Shown: positions 8,070-15,828 of the stretch, piece after piece
Layout of the letters: each line of letters begins with the position of its first letter
How positions within the stretch are numbered: position 1 is the first letter of the stretch
Assembly: GCA_031551875.1 (NCBI GenBank)
Contig: JAVBNA010000003.1
Span: 1 to 64,000, forward strand
Source of the DNA: JAVBNA01 sp031551875
GTDB lineage: Bacteria; Bacillota; Clostridia; Oscillospirales; Acutalibacteraceae
Length of the DNA: 64,000 nt
Direction: 5' to 3'
Program-made: the position numbers and the translations under genes
Notes under the pieces: generated by a model
The model's input: only the letters and a program-made list of their open reading frames with translations
Told to the model about the DNA's origin: nothing
The model's database searches: none

Positions 8070-9386
8070 ATGAAGCCGATCAAAACAATACTTTGCCTCC
8101 TGCTTGCCGCTGCGCTCATGCTGAGCGTGCTGGCGGGCTGCGGCGGAGGGACAAAGGATGACGGAGGAGTGAGCAGCATGGGCGAAAAAACAGACGCGGC
8201 CCTGCGGGAGCCCAAGTATCCCGACGCCAATCCGGATGGCACGGCCGACAAGCCTGAGCTGAACGCAGAGTTTGTAAGGTCGCTCATCAAATTTTGCGGC
8301 GACAGCTCCGCAGAGGTGGCCGCAGGGGTGGACACCGCCGAAAACATGGCCTTCTCACCGGTCAGCCTCTATATGGCACTGGCGATGACCAGCGCGGGCG
8401 CCGAAAATGCGACACGCGACCAGATGATGAAAGCCTTCCGCATGGATTCGATGGACAAGGAGACGCTGGCCGACCAGACCCAGAAGCTGTTCCAGAACCT
8501 CTATTTTGACACCGACGCGGGCAAGACCTATCTCGCGAACTCGATCTGGGTGGACGACAGCCTGCCGGTCAAAGAGGAGTTCTACAAAACCACCGCGGAC
8601 AAGTTTTTCGCCCCCGCCTACAACGTGGATTTGCAGGATCGCGCGGCGCAGGAGCGCATCAGCGACTGGGTCAAGGAAAAAACCAACGGCAAGGTCACGC
8701 GTAAGGAGCCGGAGGACACGAAAGACTTGGTGATGTCGCTCATCAACGCGATCTATTTCATTGACCAGTGGTCGAGCCAGTTCGATCCCAAGCAGACCAG
8801 GGACGATACCTTTACCTGCGCCGAGGGCAAAGAGGTGACTGTGCCCTTTATGCACCAGCTTCTGGAGAGTGCCTATTATTTTAAGGATGACAAGACATAT
8901 GAAGAAGTTGCCCTGCCCTTCCGCAACGGCTATTCAATGAAATTTTATCTGCCGGTGCAGGGCGTTTCCGCGAACGACCTGCTTTCTAAAAACCTGATCA
9001 AGCGCGGCGAAGAAGTGCCGTATGTGTATACTTGGTCTAAAGTGAATCTGAGCCTGCCCAAGTTTGACATCAAGGCAGACATGGATTTGAAGGCAGTGTG
9101 TGAAAAGCTAGGGCTCAGTGACGCGTTCGACTCCCAAAAGGCCGACTTTTCCGGCATTTCCAAGAAGCCGGTGTTCATCTCCGACGTGAACCAGTCGGCG
9201 GCGGTGACCGTGGACGAAAACGGCTGTGAGGCGGCCGCCTACACCGAGGTGGGCTTGCGCGCGTCCGGCCTGATGGATGAGATCACCGTCGTGGAATTCA
9301 ACCTCAACCGCCCCTTTGCCTATGAGATTCTCGATGCAAATGATATCCCGCTCTTTTCCGGCGTGGTCAATAACCCGGCGAAATAA
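8070..9386 (+). CDS. serpin-family lipoprotein protease inhibitor
   Basis: A 438-aa serpin with a lipoprotein signal: hydrophobic helix then LSVLAGC lipobox (Cys at about 27). Serpin features include NMAFSPVSLYMALAMTSAGA, ANSIWVD, the hinge VDENGCEAAAYTEVG leading into the reactive loop, and the C-terminal FNLNRPFAYEI. Serpins trap serine (sometimes cysteine) proteases by insertion of the cleaved loop. Anchoring outside the cell suggests protection against host or competitor proteases, or guarding the surface enzymes of this bacterium. The target cannot be read reliably from the loop. It is transcribed alone. Confidence 0.93.
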   Translation: MKPIKTILCLLLAAALMLSVLAGCGGGTKDDGGVSSMGEKTDAALREPKYPDANPDGTADKPELNAEFVRSLIKFCGDSSAEVAAGVDTAENMAFSPVSLYMALAMTSAGAENATRDQMMKAFRMDSMDKETLADQTQKLFQNLYFDTDAGKTYLANSIWVDDSLPVKEEFYKTTADKFFAPAYNVDLQDRAAQERISDWVKEKTNGKVTRKEPEDTKDLVMSLINAIYFIDQWSSQFDPKQTRDDTFTCAEGKEVTVPFMHQLLESAYYFKDDKTYEEVALPFRNGYSMKFYLPVQGVSANDLLSKNLIKRGEEVPYVYTWSKVNLSLPKFDIKADMDLKAVCEKLGLSDAFDSQKADFSGISKKPVFISDVNQSAAVTVDENGCEAAAYTEVGLRASGLMDEITVVEFNLNRPFAYEILDANDIPLFSGVVNNPAK

Positions 9387-9407
9387 AGAGGACTCCGCCG
9401 CAAAAAT

Positions 9408-9436
9408 GCGCGTCGGCAAACGGCGCGCGTTTTTTA
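9408..9436 (+). terminator. serpin gene terminator
   Basis: GCGCGTCG pairs with CGGCGCGC (one G-T pair) around a GCAAA loop, followed by a GTTTTTT run, shortly after the serpin stop. Confidence 0.8.
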
Positions 9437-9491
9437 CGTGTAATTGCTCTTCTTCTGCGCACACTATTTCAAAGAGAAAGGTGTGTTTGCC

Positions 9492-11111
9492 GTGGGAAAA
9501 AGAGCGCTCGCCGTGAAAAAAAAGTCCTTTGCCATTTTGATGATCCTGCTGACCCTGTTTTCGGGGGTTACCATTAAAATTTTTGCCCTGACAACGGGCG
9601 GTGAGCTGCGTGAGGCCGCGGAGCGCCAGAGCACCGACCGGCTTGACATCGGCGAATACCGCGGCACGATCTACGACTGCAACATGAAGCCGCTGGTCAA
9701 CCAGACCACACGCTCGGTCGCGGCGGTCGCGGGCGGGAGCCGGGCGGCGGAGATTTTGAGTCGGACGCTGCCCCGGGAGCAGTTTGCGTCGGCGGCCGAC
9801 CGTATTGCCAAGGGCGTGCCCTTTGCGCTTGTGGTGCCTGAGGGACTGGACACCGGCGGCGTGATCGATGTGTTCCGGACGCCAATACGCTATGAGGAGG
9901 ATCAGTGCGCCCCCCACGTGATCGGCTACACAAACGGCAGCGGGGACGGTGTGACCGGCGTGGAAAAGGCCTTTGACGACTGGCTCAAGGGTGCCGGCGG
10001 GGAGATCAGCATCAGCTATCAGGTGGACGCTTACGGCCGGGCGCTGGCTGAGGGGCGGCAGGTGCACGGCGTGTCCTACAGCGAGGGCGGGCAGGGGGTT
10101 GTGCTCACACTGGATGCACGCGTACAGAAAATCGCCGAGGAGGCCGCAAAAGACATAGGAGCGGGGGCGGTGGTCGTGGAGGAGGTTTCCACCGGCGACA
10201 TCAAGGCGATGGTCAGCATGCCGGGCTTTTCGGTCACCAATGTGGGCGCGGCGCTGGGGGACAAGAGCTCGCCGCTGGTCAACAGGGCGCTCACCGCCTA
10301 CAACGCCGGATCGGTGTTCAAGCTGATCACGGCGGCGGCGGCGCTCGAAAAGGGCATTTCCTCTGACCTGGCCTTTGACTGCAAGGGCTTTACGACGGTG
10401 GCGGGACGGTCTTTTCGATGCAGCAACGAGCGCGGACACGGCATGATGGACATGGAGGACGCGCTCGCCCAGTCGTGCAACCATTACTTCATCAACCTCG
10501 CCCAGCGGGTGGGCGCCAAGCCCCTGCGCGAAATGGCCGAGCGGTTCGGGCTGGGGCGGCGGCTGGAGCTTGCGCCCGGCATGTATGCCGCCGGGGGAAG
10601 CCTGCCCGATGAGCGGTCGCTGTCCGCGCCCCATGCGCTCGCCAACTTTTCATTCGGGCAGGGAGACCTGATGGTGACCCCGGTGCAAATCTGCTCGGTC
10701 ATACAGGCTATTGCGAACGGCGGAGACGCTTTGCCGGCGTCGCTTGTGAAGCGAACGGTGGGCAGGGACGGGCAGACCGTGGCCGACTACGCGGAAAAGA
10801 CGCACACGCCGGTCATTTCTCTGCGCACGGCGCGACTTTTACAAAAATATATGATCCGCTGTGTACAGAGCGGCACCGGACGTCCGGGCACGCCGACCGT
10901 CGGCGGCGCGGGCGCCAAGACCGGCACGGCGGAGACCGGCTGGAAAAAGGAAAACGGGGCGTCGGTGGCCCAGGCGTGGTACGCCGGTTTTTACCCGGCG
11001 GAGAATCCCCGCTACGCCATCGTTGTGCTGACCGAGGACGGCAACGGCGGTGGCTCGACCTCCGGCCCGGTATTTGGAGCGATTGCCAACGGGATTGCGG
11101 ATTTGGAATAA
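9492..11111 (+). CDS. penicillin-binding protein, D,D-transpeptidase
   Basis: A class B-type PBP of about 539 aa: one N-terminal membrane anchor (about residues 12-32), a short dimerisation region starting RGTIYDCNMKPLVNQ, and a transpeptidase domain with all three active-site motifs: SVFK (Ser nucleophile, in NAGSVFKLI), SCN and KTGTAE. It cross-links peptidoglycan. It has no PASTA domains and is shorter than PBP2 or SpoVD proteins, so its division or sporulation role is open. The GTG at 9492 is preferred (GAAAGG upstream); GTG at 9513 is the main alternative. Confidence 0.9.
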   Translation: MGKRALAVKKKSFAILMILLTLFSGVTIKIFALTTGGELREAAERQSTDRLDIGEYRGTIYDCNMKPLVNQTTRSVAAVAGGSRAAEILSRTLPREQFASAADRIAKGVPFALVVPEGLDTGGVIDVFRTPIRYEEDQCAPHVIGYTNGSGDGVTGVEKAFDDWLKGAGGEISISYQVDAYGRALAEGRQVHGVSYSEGGQGVVLTLDARVQKIAEEAAKDIGAGAVVVEEVSTGDIKAMVSMPGFSVTNVGAALGDKSSPLVNRALTAYNAGSVFKLITAAAALEKGISSDLAFDCKGFTTVAGRSFRCSNERGHGMMDMEDALAQSCNHYFINLAQRVGAKPLREMAERFGLGRRLELAPGMYAAGGSLPDERSLSAPHALANFSFGQGDLMVTPVQICSVIQAIANGGDALPASLVKRTVGRDGQTVADYAEKTHTPVISLRTARLLQKYMIRCVQSGTGRPGTPTVGGAGAKTGTAETGWKKENGASVAQAWYAGFYPAENPRYAIVVLTEDGNGGGSTSGPVFGAIANGIADLE

Positions 11112-11115
11112 ACAC

Positions 11116-11144
11116 TTGCGTGTGTCACGCTTTCGTATTATGAT
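11116..11144 (+). promoter_or_regulatory. promoter of sugar-phosphate isomerase gene
   Basis: TTGCGT (11116-11121) and TATGAT (11139-11144) with a 17-nt spacer, 33 nt ahead of the ATG. Confidence 0.55.
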
Positions 11145-11176
11145 AGAGAATACAAAAGGGAAAGAGTGATACAACC

Positions 11177-11962
11177 ATGGACATCGGGATATCCACAGCC
11201 TGCTTCTATCCGCTGCAGACCGAGCAGGCGCTGCAACGGGAAGTGGATCTGGGCTTTCACACCTTTGAGGTGTTTTTCAATACGTTCAGCGAACTGCGTC
11301 CCGCGTTTCTGGAAGAACTGAAGCAGCGCGCGGGGAATGGACGGTTTGTCTCCATCCACCCCTTTACCTCTGGCTATGAGTCCTACCTGCTGTTCTCGCG
11401 TTATGAGCGGCGGTTCGCGGACGGACTGGACTTTTATGAGCACTACTTTGAGGCGGCCAACCGTCTGGGGGCGGACATTCTCGTGATCCACGGGGAAAAA
11501 AATATGCCCACCTTCAGTGACGGGGAATATCTCGAACATTTTTACCGTTTGTCCGAGCGGGGGCGCAAATACGGCGTGCGTGTGGCGCAGGAAAACGTCG
11601 TGGGACACCGCAGCCAGTCGCCCGCCTTCATCGAAAAAATGCGCACACAGCTCGGAGAAAACGCCTGCTTCGTGCTGGACATCAAGCAGGCGGTGCGGGC
11701 GGGGGTCAGCCCCCATGTCATGTGTGACGCGATGGGGCGCGGGCTGATTCACCTGCACTGCAACGACCACAACGGCGAACACGACTGTGTGCTCGCCGGG
11801 GAGGGACGCATGGACTTTGAGAAGCTGTTCCGTCAGATGGCGGCGCATGGCTTTGAGGGGGACTGTGTGCTTGAGGTGTACAGCGGCGCGATCCAAGACG
11901 ACGGCAGCGTCAGGCGTGCGAAAAGCATACTGGAAAAGCACCGTGACGCGGTGTTCGGATAA
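11177..11962 (+). CDS. sugar phosphate isomerase/epimerase-like TIM barrel
   Basis: A 261-aa protein of the AP-endonuclease-2/xylose-isomerase-like superfamily. Metal-ligand positions expected for the family are visible: His and Glu in LVIHGEKN, Glu and Asn in VAQENVVGH, Asp in CFVLDIKQA, His in LIHLHCNDH and Glu in VLEVYSG. Such enzymes isomerise or epimerise sugars or related metabolites. The substrate cannot be told from sequence, and no sugar operon surrounds it. The start follows GGGAAAGAG. Confidence 0.85.
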   Translation: MDIGISTACFYPLQTEQALQREVDLGFHTFEVFFNTFSELRPAFLEELKQRAGNGRFVSIHPFTSGYESYLLFSRYERRFADGLDFYEHYFEAANRLGADILVIHGEKNMPTFSDGEYLEHFYRLSERGRKYGVRVAQENVVGHRSQSPAFIEKMRTQLGENACFVLDIKQAVRAGVSPHVMCDAMGRGLIHLHCNDHNGEHDCVLAGEGRMDFEKLFRQMAAHGFEGDCVLEVYSGAIQDDGSVRRAKSILEKHRDAVFG

Positions 11963-11964
11963 CA

Positions 11965-12003
11965 AAAACGGGGGGGCGGACAGTTGTCCGCCCCCCCGTT
12001 TAC
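11965..12003. terminator. shared convergent terminator
   Basis: A very G+C-rich stem (AAACGGGGGGGCGGACA with its complement) flanked by A and T runs, so it can stop both the isomerase gene and the convergent lipoprotein gene. Confidence 0.85.
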
Positions 12004-12010
12004 AATTTCA

Positions 12011-13048
12011 TCAGTGTCCTGCGGGAAGCCCGGTGAAGCCGAACGCGATGCCGGTCAGGCAGGTATCGTCAAATTGGCTGCCCTTGTACACCTCCTTGAT
12101 CACAAATTTAAACTTGGTTTCTTTAAACAGTGCGGACTCAACATCAGGCAGCGGAATGTACTGCGGCTTGATGGTGTCCTCAAGCTGGATGTCGCCGTAG
12201 TATGTGCCGTCGACGTACAGAGCGAGTGTCTTGACGCGGTTGTTGTTCTTCCAGGTCTCATTGTTTTTCGCATAGCCGTTGACGATGCACAGGCAGTCGT
12301 ATTGAAAGGGTTTTTGTACGCCCTGCGGAAGCGGCTTTGAAATTTCCAAGAAGTTGTCTGTCTCCTTGATATATTCTTCGTAGTCGTAAAAGGGCTCAAT
12401 AAGCACTCTGGAGATCTCCACAAATTCTCCAATTCCGTCGCCCGGCACGCCCTCGCACCAGGCGTAGTCGCGTTCGTCATAGTCGAAATCAACCAGAAGG
12501 TTTTCAGCGCTGTAAGTAAGCCCGCTTTTATTGGGCAAGGCGGAGGAAGCGATTGCCTTCTGATAGAGTTCGTAGCGGCACCACTCGCTGCAGCCGCCGA
12601 AAAAATCATTAAAAAAACCATATTCTTTGCCGTTTGGATCCAGCCATTCCGTGTCCGGGTCATCCTCATTGACATTCATAAACTCCCCGATTTCATAGGG
12701 CGTCAGAAGATATACGCCGTCCTTTTTTTCCGGCTTTACGGTGTGGGCCTTGGGATCAGACCGGTTGTAGAGGTCTAAAGGATTTCGTTCGGTGAGCGCC
12801 TCCGCCCACTGTTCCTCCGTCCGCTCTGCCTCCGTCCGTACATCCTCCTCGAACCCCATGTCTGCAGCCTCTTCCGGGTCATGTGCCCCGGTATTCGCGG
12901 GCGGCCGGGAGGATACGCTGCTCAGGGGCGCCGCGTCGGACGAAAGAGCGGATGCCCCGCCGTCCACCTTGGCGGGAGCCTTTGTACAGCCCGCCAAACC
13001 TATCAGTAAACAGCAACCCAGCATCCACGAAATTGTTCTCATTTTCAT
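12011..13048 (-). CDS. lipoprotein with NADase-type glycan-binding domain
   Basis: A 345-aa exported lipoprotein: the helix MLGCCLLIGLAGC gives a clear lipobox. A Ser/Ala-rich linker and a variable middle precede a C-terminal discoidin-like domain (about 180-345). That domain shows Ser-Tyr-x-x-x-x-Leu, YAWCEGVPGDGIGE, LCIVNGYAKN, NNRVKTLAL and a final LTGIAFGF, the signature of the NADase-type glycan-binding domain. It probably binds surface or host glycans; no catalytic domain is seen. The ATG at 13046-13048 is chosen over two nearby ATGs because GGAGG lies 8 nt upstream. Confidence 0.75.
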   Translation of the reverse strand: MKMRTISWMLGCCLLIGLAGCTKAPAKVDGGASALSSDAAPLSSVSSRPPANTGAHDPEEAADMGFEEDVRTEAERTEEQWAEALTERNPLDLYNRSDPKAHTVKPEKKDGVYLLTPYEIGEFMNVNEDDPDTEWLDPNGKEYGFFNDFFGGCSEWCRYELYQKAIASSALPNKSGLTYSAENLLVDFDYDERDYAWCEGVPGDGIGEFVEISRVLIEPFYDYEEYIKETDNFLEISKPLPQGVQKPFQYDCLCIVNGYAKNNETWKNNNRVKTLALYVDGTYYGDIQLEDTIKPQYIPLPDVESALFKETKFKFVIKEVYKGSQFDDTCLTGIAFGFTGLPAGH

Positions 13049-13141
13049 GTTTCGCGCCTCCATTTTCTGCATTTTTCACTCCCACTATATCCCTCTTTTT
13101 TCGTTTCGTCAAACAACAATTCTGTCATATTGGTTACAAAA

Positions 13142-13181
13142 ATTATACCACTTGCACCGATCATGCAGATTGTGGTATAAT
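13142..13181. promoter_or_regulatory. symmetrical promoter region, nrdR and lipoprotein
   Basis: TATAAT at 13176-13181 with TTGCAC at 13152-13157 (18-nt spacer) serves nrdR. A 10-bp perfect inverted repeat, ATTATACCAC (13142-13151) and GTGGTATAAT (13172-13181), puts an identical TATAAT on the minus strand for the divergent lipoprotein gene, although its -35 is poor. Confidence 0.6.
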
Positions 13182-13208
13182 GGTTCGGAATAAGGGGGGT
13201 ACACCAGC

Positions 13209-13664
13209 ATGAAATGTCCGTTTTGTTCCCATGAAGAGAGCAAGGTCATCGATTCCCGTCCGACCGACGACGGCGAACGTATCCGCCGCCGGCGCGAGTG
13301 TTTGGGCTGCGGCAAACGCTTTACGACCTATGAGGTAATTGAAACCGTTCCGCTGGTCGTCGTGAAAAAGGACAAGTCGCGGGAGGTGTTTGACCGGGAC
13401 AAGCTGATGAGCGGCATGCTGCGTGCCTGTCAGAAACGTCCGGTTTCGCTTCAGACCCTTTCGGACGCGGTGGATGAGATCGAGATGAAGCTGCAAAACT
13501 CGCTCGACCGGGAGATCACCTCGACGGTCATCGGCGAGTACGCGATGGAAAGCCTCAAAAAAATCGATGAAGTCGCCTACGTGCGCTTCGCTTCGGTATA
13601 CCGGCAGTTTAGAGATCTGGAGACCTTTATGGAGGAGCTGTCCAAGCTGCTCAACGAAAAGTAA
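13209..13664 (+). CDS. nrdR: transcriptional repressor NrdR
   Basis: A 151-aa ATP/dATP-sensing repressor of ribonucleotide reductase genes. The zinc ribbon is at the N-terminus (CPFCSHEESKVIDSR then CLGCGKRF), followed by the ATP-cone domain (VVKKDKSREVFDRDKL). Length and motifs are standard. It heads the housekeeping run but has its own promoter and terminator. No nrd structural genes lie in the window. Confidence 0.97.
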   Translation: MKCPFCSHEESKVIDSRPTDDGERIRRRRECLGCGKRFTTYEVIETVPLVVVKKDKSREVFDRDKLMSGMLRACQKRPVSLQTLSDAVDEIEMKLQNSLDREITSTVIGEYAMESLKKIDEVAYVRFASVYRQFRDLETFMEELSKLLNEK

Positions 13665-13687
13665 GAACCTGTTTTACGAGGAGTTTT

Positions 13688-13730
13688 GTCGCCCTCTGCC
13701 GCGCATTCTGCCGCGGCGGAGGGCGACTTT
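13688..13730 (+). terminator. nrdR terminator
   Basis: GTCGCCCTC (13688-13696) pairs with GAGGGCGAC (13719-13727), with an inner CCGCG-rich loop, followed by TTT. Confidence 0.7.
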
Positions 13731-13738
13731 CGGTAAAG

Positions 13739-13768
13739 TTGACAACACACGGGAAAAATTGGTATACT
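13739..13768 (+). promoter_or_regulatory. promoter of the yicC-remA-gmk run
   Basis: TTGACA (13739-13744) and TATACT (13763-13768), 18-nt spacer. It is the clearest promoter for the genes that follow up to about 27 kb. Confidence 0.7.
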
Positions 13769-13816
13769 ATAAGGAATCGATAATGCAAAATAACTGCGGA
13801 TCGGATGGATGAAGCA

Positions 13817-14695
13817 ATGGTAAAAAGCATGACGGGATACGGGCGCTGTCAGGCCATGGAGGCCGGACGGGACATCACGGTGGAGATCAAGTCGGTCAAC
13901 CACCGTTACTTTGAATTTTCCTGCCGGACATCGCGCGGCTACGGGTTTCTGGAGGAGCGGCTCAAGGCTGAGCTGCAAAAGCGCGTGTCACGCGGCAAGG
14001 TGGATGTTTATGTTTCGGTGAACACGGTGGATGAGCAGGCGGCCGACGTGCTGGTCAACCACGCGCTGGCGGCCGGATATGTCGCGGCGCTTCAGGAGCT
14101 GTGCGACCGGTACGCGCTTGAGGACGACATCTCGGTGTCCACCGTTGCCCGCTATGCGGATGTTTTCACGGTGCAGCGCGCGCCCGAAGATGAGGACGAG
14201 GTCTGGACGGCGGTGCTTAAAGTGGCGGAGCCGGCCATGGACAGCCTTGTGGGTATGCGCGAGGCCGAGGGTGCCCGTATGCGCGACGACGTGCTCGGAC
14301 GGGCACAGACCATCCTCTCAATCGTGGACGAGATCGAGAGCAAGACGCCAACGATTCTCGCCGAGTTCCAGGAAAAGCTCAAGGCGCGGCTTGTGGAAAT
14401 GCTGGGCGACATCAAAATCGACGAGGGGCGTCTGCTGACCGAGGCGGCGATCTTTGCCGACAGGGTGGCGACCGCCGAGGAGACCGTCCGCCTGCGCAGC
14501 CACTTCAAGCAGTTTGAAGGGATGCTCAAAACGGACGAGGCGGTGGGGCGCAAGCTTGACTTCATTGTGCAGGAAATGAACCGTGAGGTCAACACGATCG
14601 GCTCCAAGGCGCAGGATGCCCGGGTGGCCCATCTGGTGGTCACCATGAAGTCGGAGCTGGAGAAGATTCGTGAGCAGATCCAAAACATCGAATAG
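13817..14695 (+). CDS. YicC/YloC-family endoribonuclease
   Basis: A 292-aa protein with the hallmark N-terminus MVKSMTGYGR, the VEIKSVNHRYFE motif and the C-terminal EMNREVNTIGSKAQD. YicC-family proteins act as endoribonucleases in RNA turnover; the paired domains YicC_N and DUF1757 are both complete. The ATG at 13817 is chosen over 13805 because family members begin at this point. It lies 18 nt before remA, as in many Clostridia. Confidence 0.93.
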   Translation: MVKSMTGYGRCQAMEAGRDITVEIKSVNHRYFEFSCRTSRGYGFLEERLKAELQKRVSRGKVDVYVSVNTVDEQAADVLVNHALAAGYVAALQELCDRYALEDDISVSTVARYADVFTVQRAPEDEDEVWTAVLKVAEPAMDSLVGMREAEGARMRDDVLGRAQTILSIVDEIESKTPTILAEFQEKLKARLVEMLGDIKIDEGRLLTEAAIFADRVATAEETVRLRSHFKQFEGMLKTDEAVGRKLDFIVQEMNREVNTIGSKAQDARVAHLVVTMKSELEKIREQIQNIE

Positions 14696-14713
14696 TCCGC
14701 CGGGAGGAATCTT

Positions 14714-14989
14714 ATGAAGCTAATTAACATCGGGTTCGGAAATATGGTGTCGGCGGAGCGTCTGGTGGCCATTGTCAGCCCCGAGTCGGCGCCCATCAAG
14801 CGCATCGTGCAGGACGCCAAGGAGCGCGGTGTGCTGATCGACGCCACCTACGGACGGCGCACCCGCGCGGTGCTGGTCACTGATTCCGACCATGTGGTGC
14901 TGTCTGCGCTCCAGCCTGAAACCGTGGCGGGACGATTGGACAGCCGAGAAGATGATCATGCGGAGGAGGCGCTCAATGGGGATGGTTAA
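14714..14989 (+). CDS. remA: RemA-like DNA-binding regulator (DUF370)
   Basis: A 91-aa homologue of RemA, an oligomeric DNA-binding activator of matrix genes in Bacillus. MKLINIGFGNMVSAERLVAI and RRTRAVLVTDSDHVVLS are the conserved core. The position between yicC and gmk is the usual Firmicutes one. Its C-terminus overlaps the start of gmk by 14 nt. A GGGAGG site precedes it. Regulation of matrix genes here is inferred from the family. Confidence 0.93.
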   Translation: MKLINIGFGNMVSAERLVAIVSPESAPIKRIVQDAKERGVLIDATYGRRTRAVLVTDSDHVVLSALQPETVAGRLDSREDDHAEEALNGDG

Positions 14990-15593
14990 AAGGGGTCTTT
15001 TGGTGGTGCTTTCGGGGCCGTCAGGCGCGGGGAAAGACACGATTCTTCACGCGCTGATGAAGAGAAACAGCAGTGTGATGCTGTCGATTTCGGCGACAAC
15101 CCGTCTGCCCCGCGAGGGAGAGATTGACGGCGAGCATTATCATTTCCTGTCCAAGGGGCAGTTTGTGCAGATGATCGCGCGCGACGAGCTGATCGAATAC
15201 GCCGAATACTGCGGTAATTACTACGGCACCCCCCTTGACGACGTGGAGAACCTGCTGGATCAGGGCCGGGACGTGGTGCTGGAGATTGAGGTGCAGGGCG
15301 CAGCGCAGGTCATGAAAAAGCGTCCCGACGCGGTGGGGATTTTTGTGCTGCCCCCTTCGGTGGAGGTGCTCGAAAACCGGCTGCGCCGGCGGGGCACCGA
15401 GAGCGAGGCGGTCATACAGAAACGGCTGAACATCGCCCGGGGGGAAATGAAGCAGAGCGTGAACTATCACTATGTGATTTTCAACGGTGAACTGGAGGAC
15501 GCGGTGGACGAGCTGGACGCCATTCTGAAGGCGGAAAAGCTCCGGGTGCCGCGCATGAGAAAAAATATGGATGAGGTGCTGAAAGAATGTTAA
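14976..15593 (+). CDS. gmk: guanylate kinase
   Basis: Phosphorylates GMP to GDP with ATP. It is 205 aa. The P-loop reads SGPSGAGKDT (Asp in place of the common Ser/Thr after Lys), and GMP-binding residues lie in SATTRLPREGEIDGEHYHF. The ATG at 14976 is chosen because AGGAGG lies 5-8 nt upstream; it overlaps the remA end. The last 7 nt overlap rpoZ, which indicates translational coupling. Confidence 0.97.
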   Translation: MGMVKRGLLVVLSGPSGAGKDTILHALMKRNSSVMLSISATTRLPREGEIDGEHYHFLSKGQFVQMIARDELIEYAEYCGNYYGTPLDDVENLLDQGRDVVLEIEVQGAAQVMKKRPDAVGIFVLPPSVEVLENRLRRRGTESEAVIQKRLNIARGEMKQSVNYHYVIFNGELEDAVDELDAILKAEKLRVPRMRKNMDEVLKEC

Positions 15594-15790
15594 ACCCGAA
15601 AATTGAGGACGTAGTCAAAGAGTGTCACAGCAGGTATTCCGTGGTTGTCGCCGTGGCGCGCCGCGCCCGGCAGATCGCCGAGGAGCAGGAGCAAAGCCAG
15701 GAGAATCTGGTGGAAAAGCCGGTCAACGTTGCGCTCGACGAAATTGCAGAACGCAAGATTGGTATCATTGAACCCGATTTGGAGGACTGA
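15587..15790 (+). CDS. rpoZ: RNA polymerase omega subunit
   Basis: A 67-aa omega subunit, which helps assemble RNA polymerase. Visible are VVVAVARRARQIAEE (conserved helix) and the VNVALDEIAERKI C-terminal part. It starts inside the gmk end. In many Firmicutes coaBC would come next, but here priA follows after 38 nt. Confidence 0.95.
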   Translation: MLNPKIEDVVKECHSRYSVVVAVARRARQIAEEQEQSQENLVEKPVNVALDEIAERKIGIIEPDLED

Positions 15791-15828
15791 CCCGCCCCTT
15801 ACCCCTGTTCGTAAAGGAGTGATGCAAA

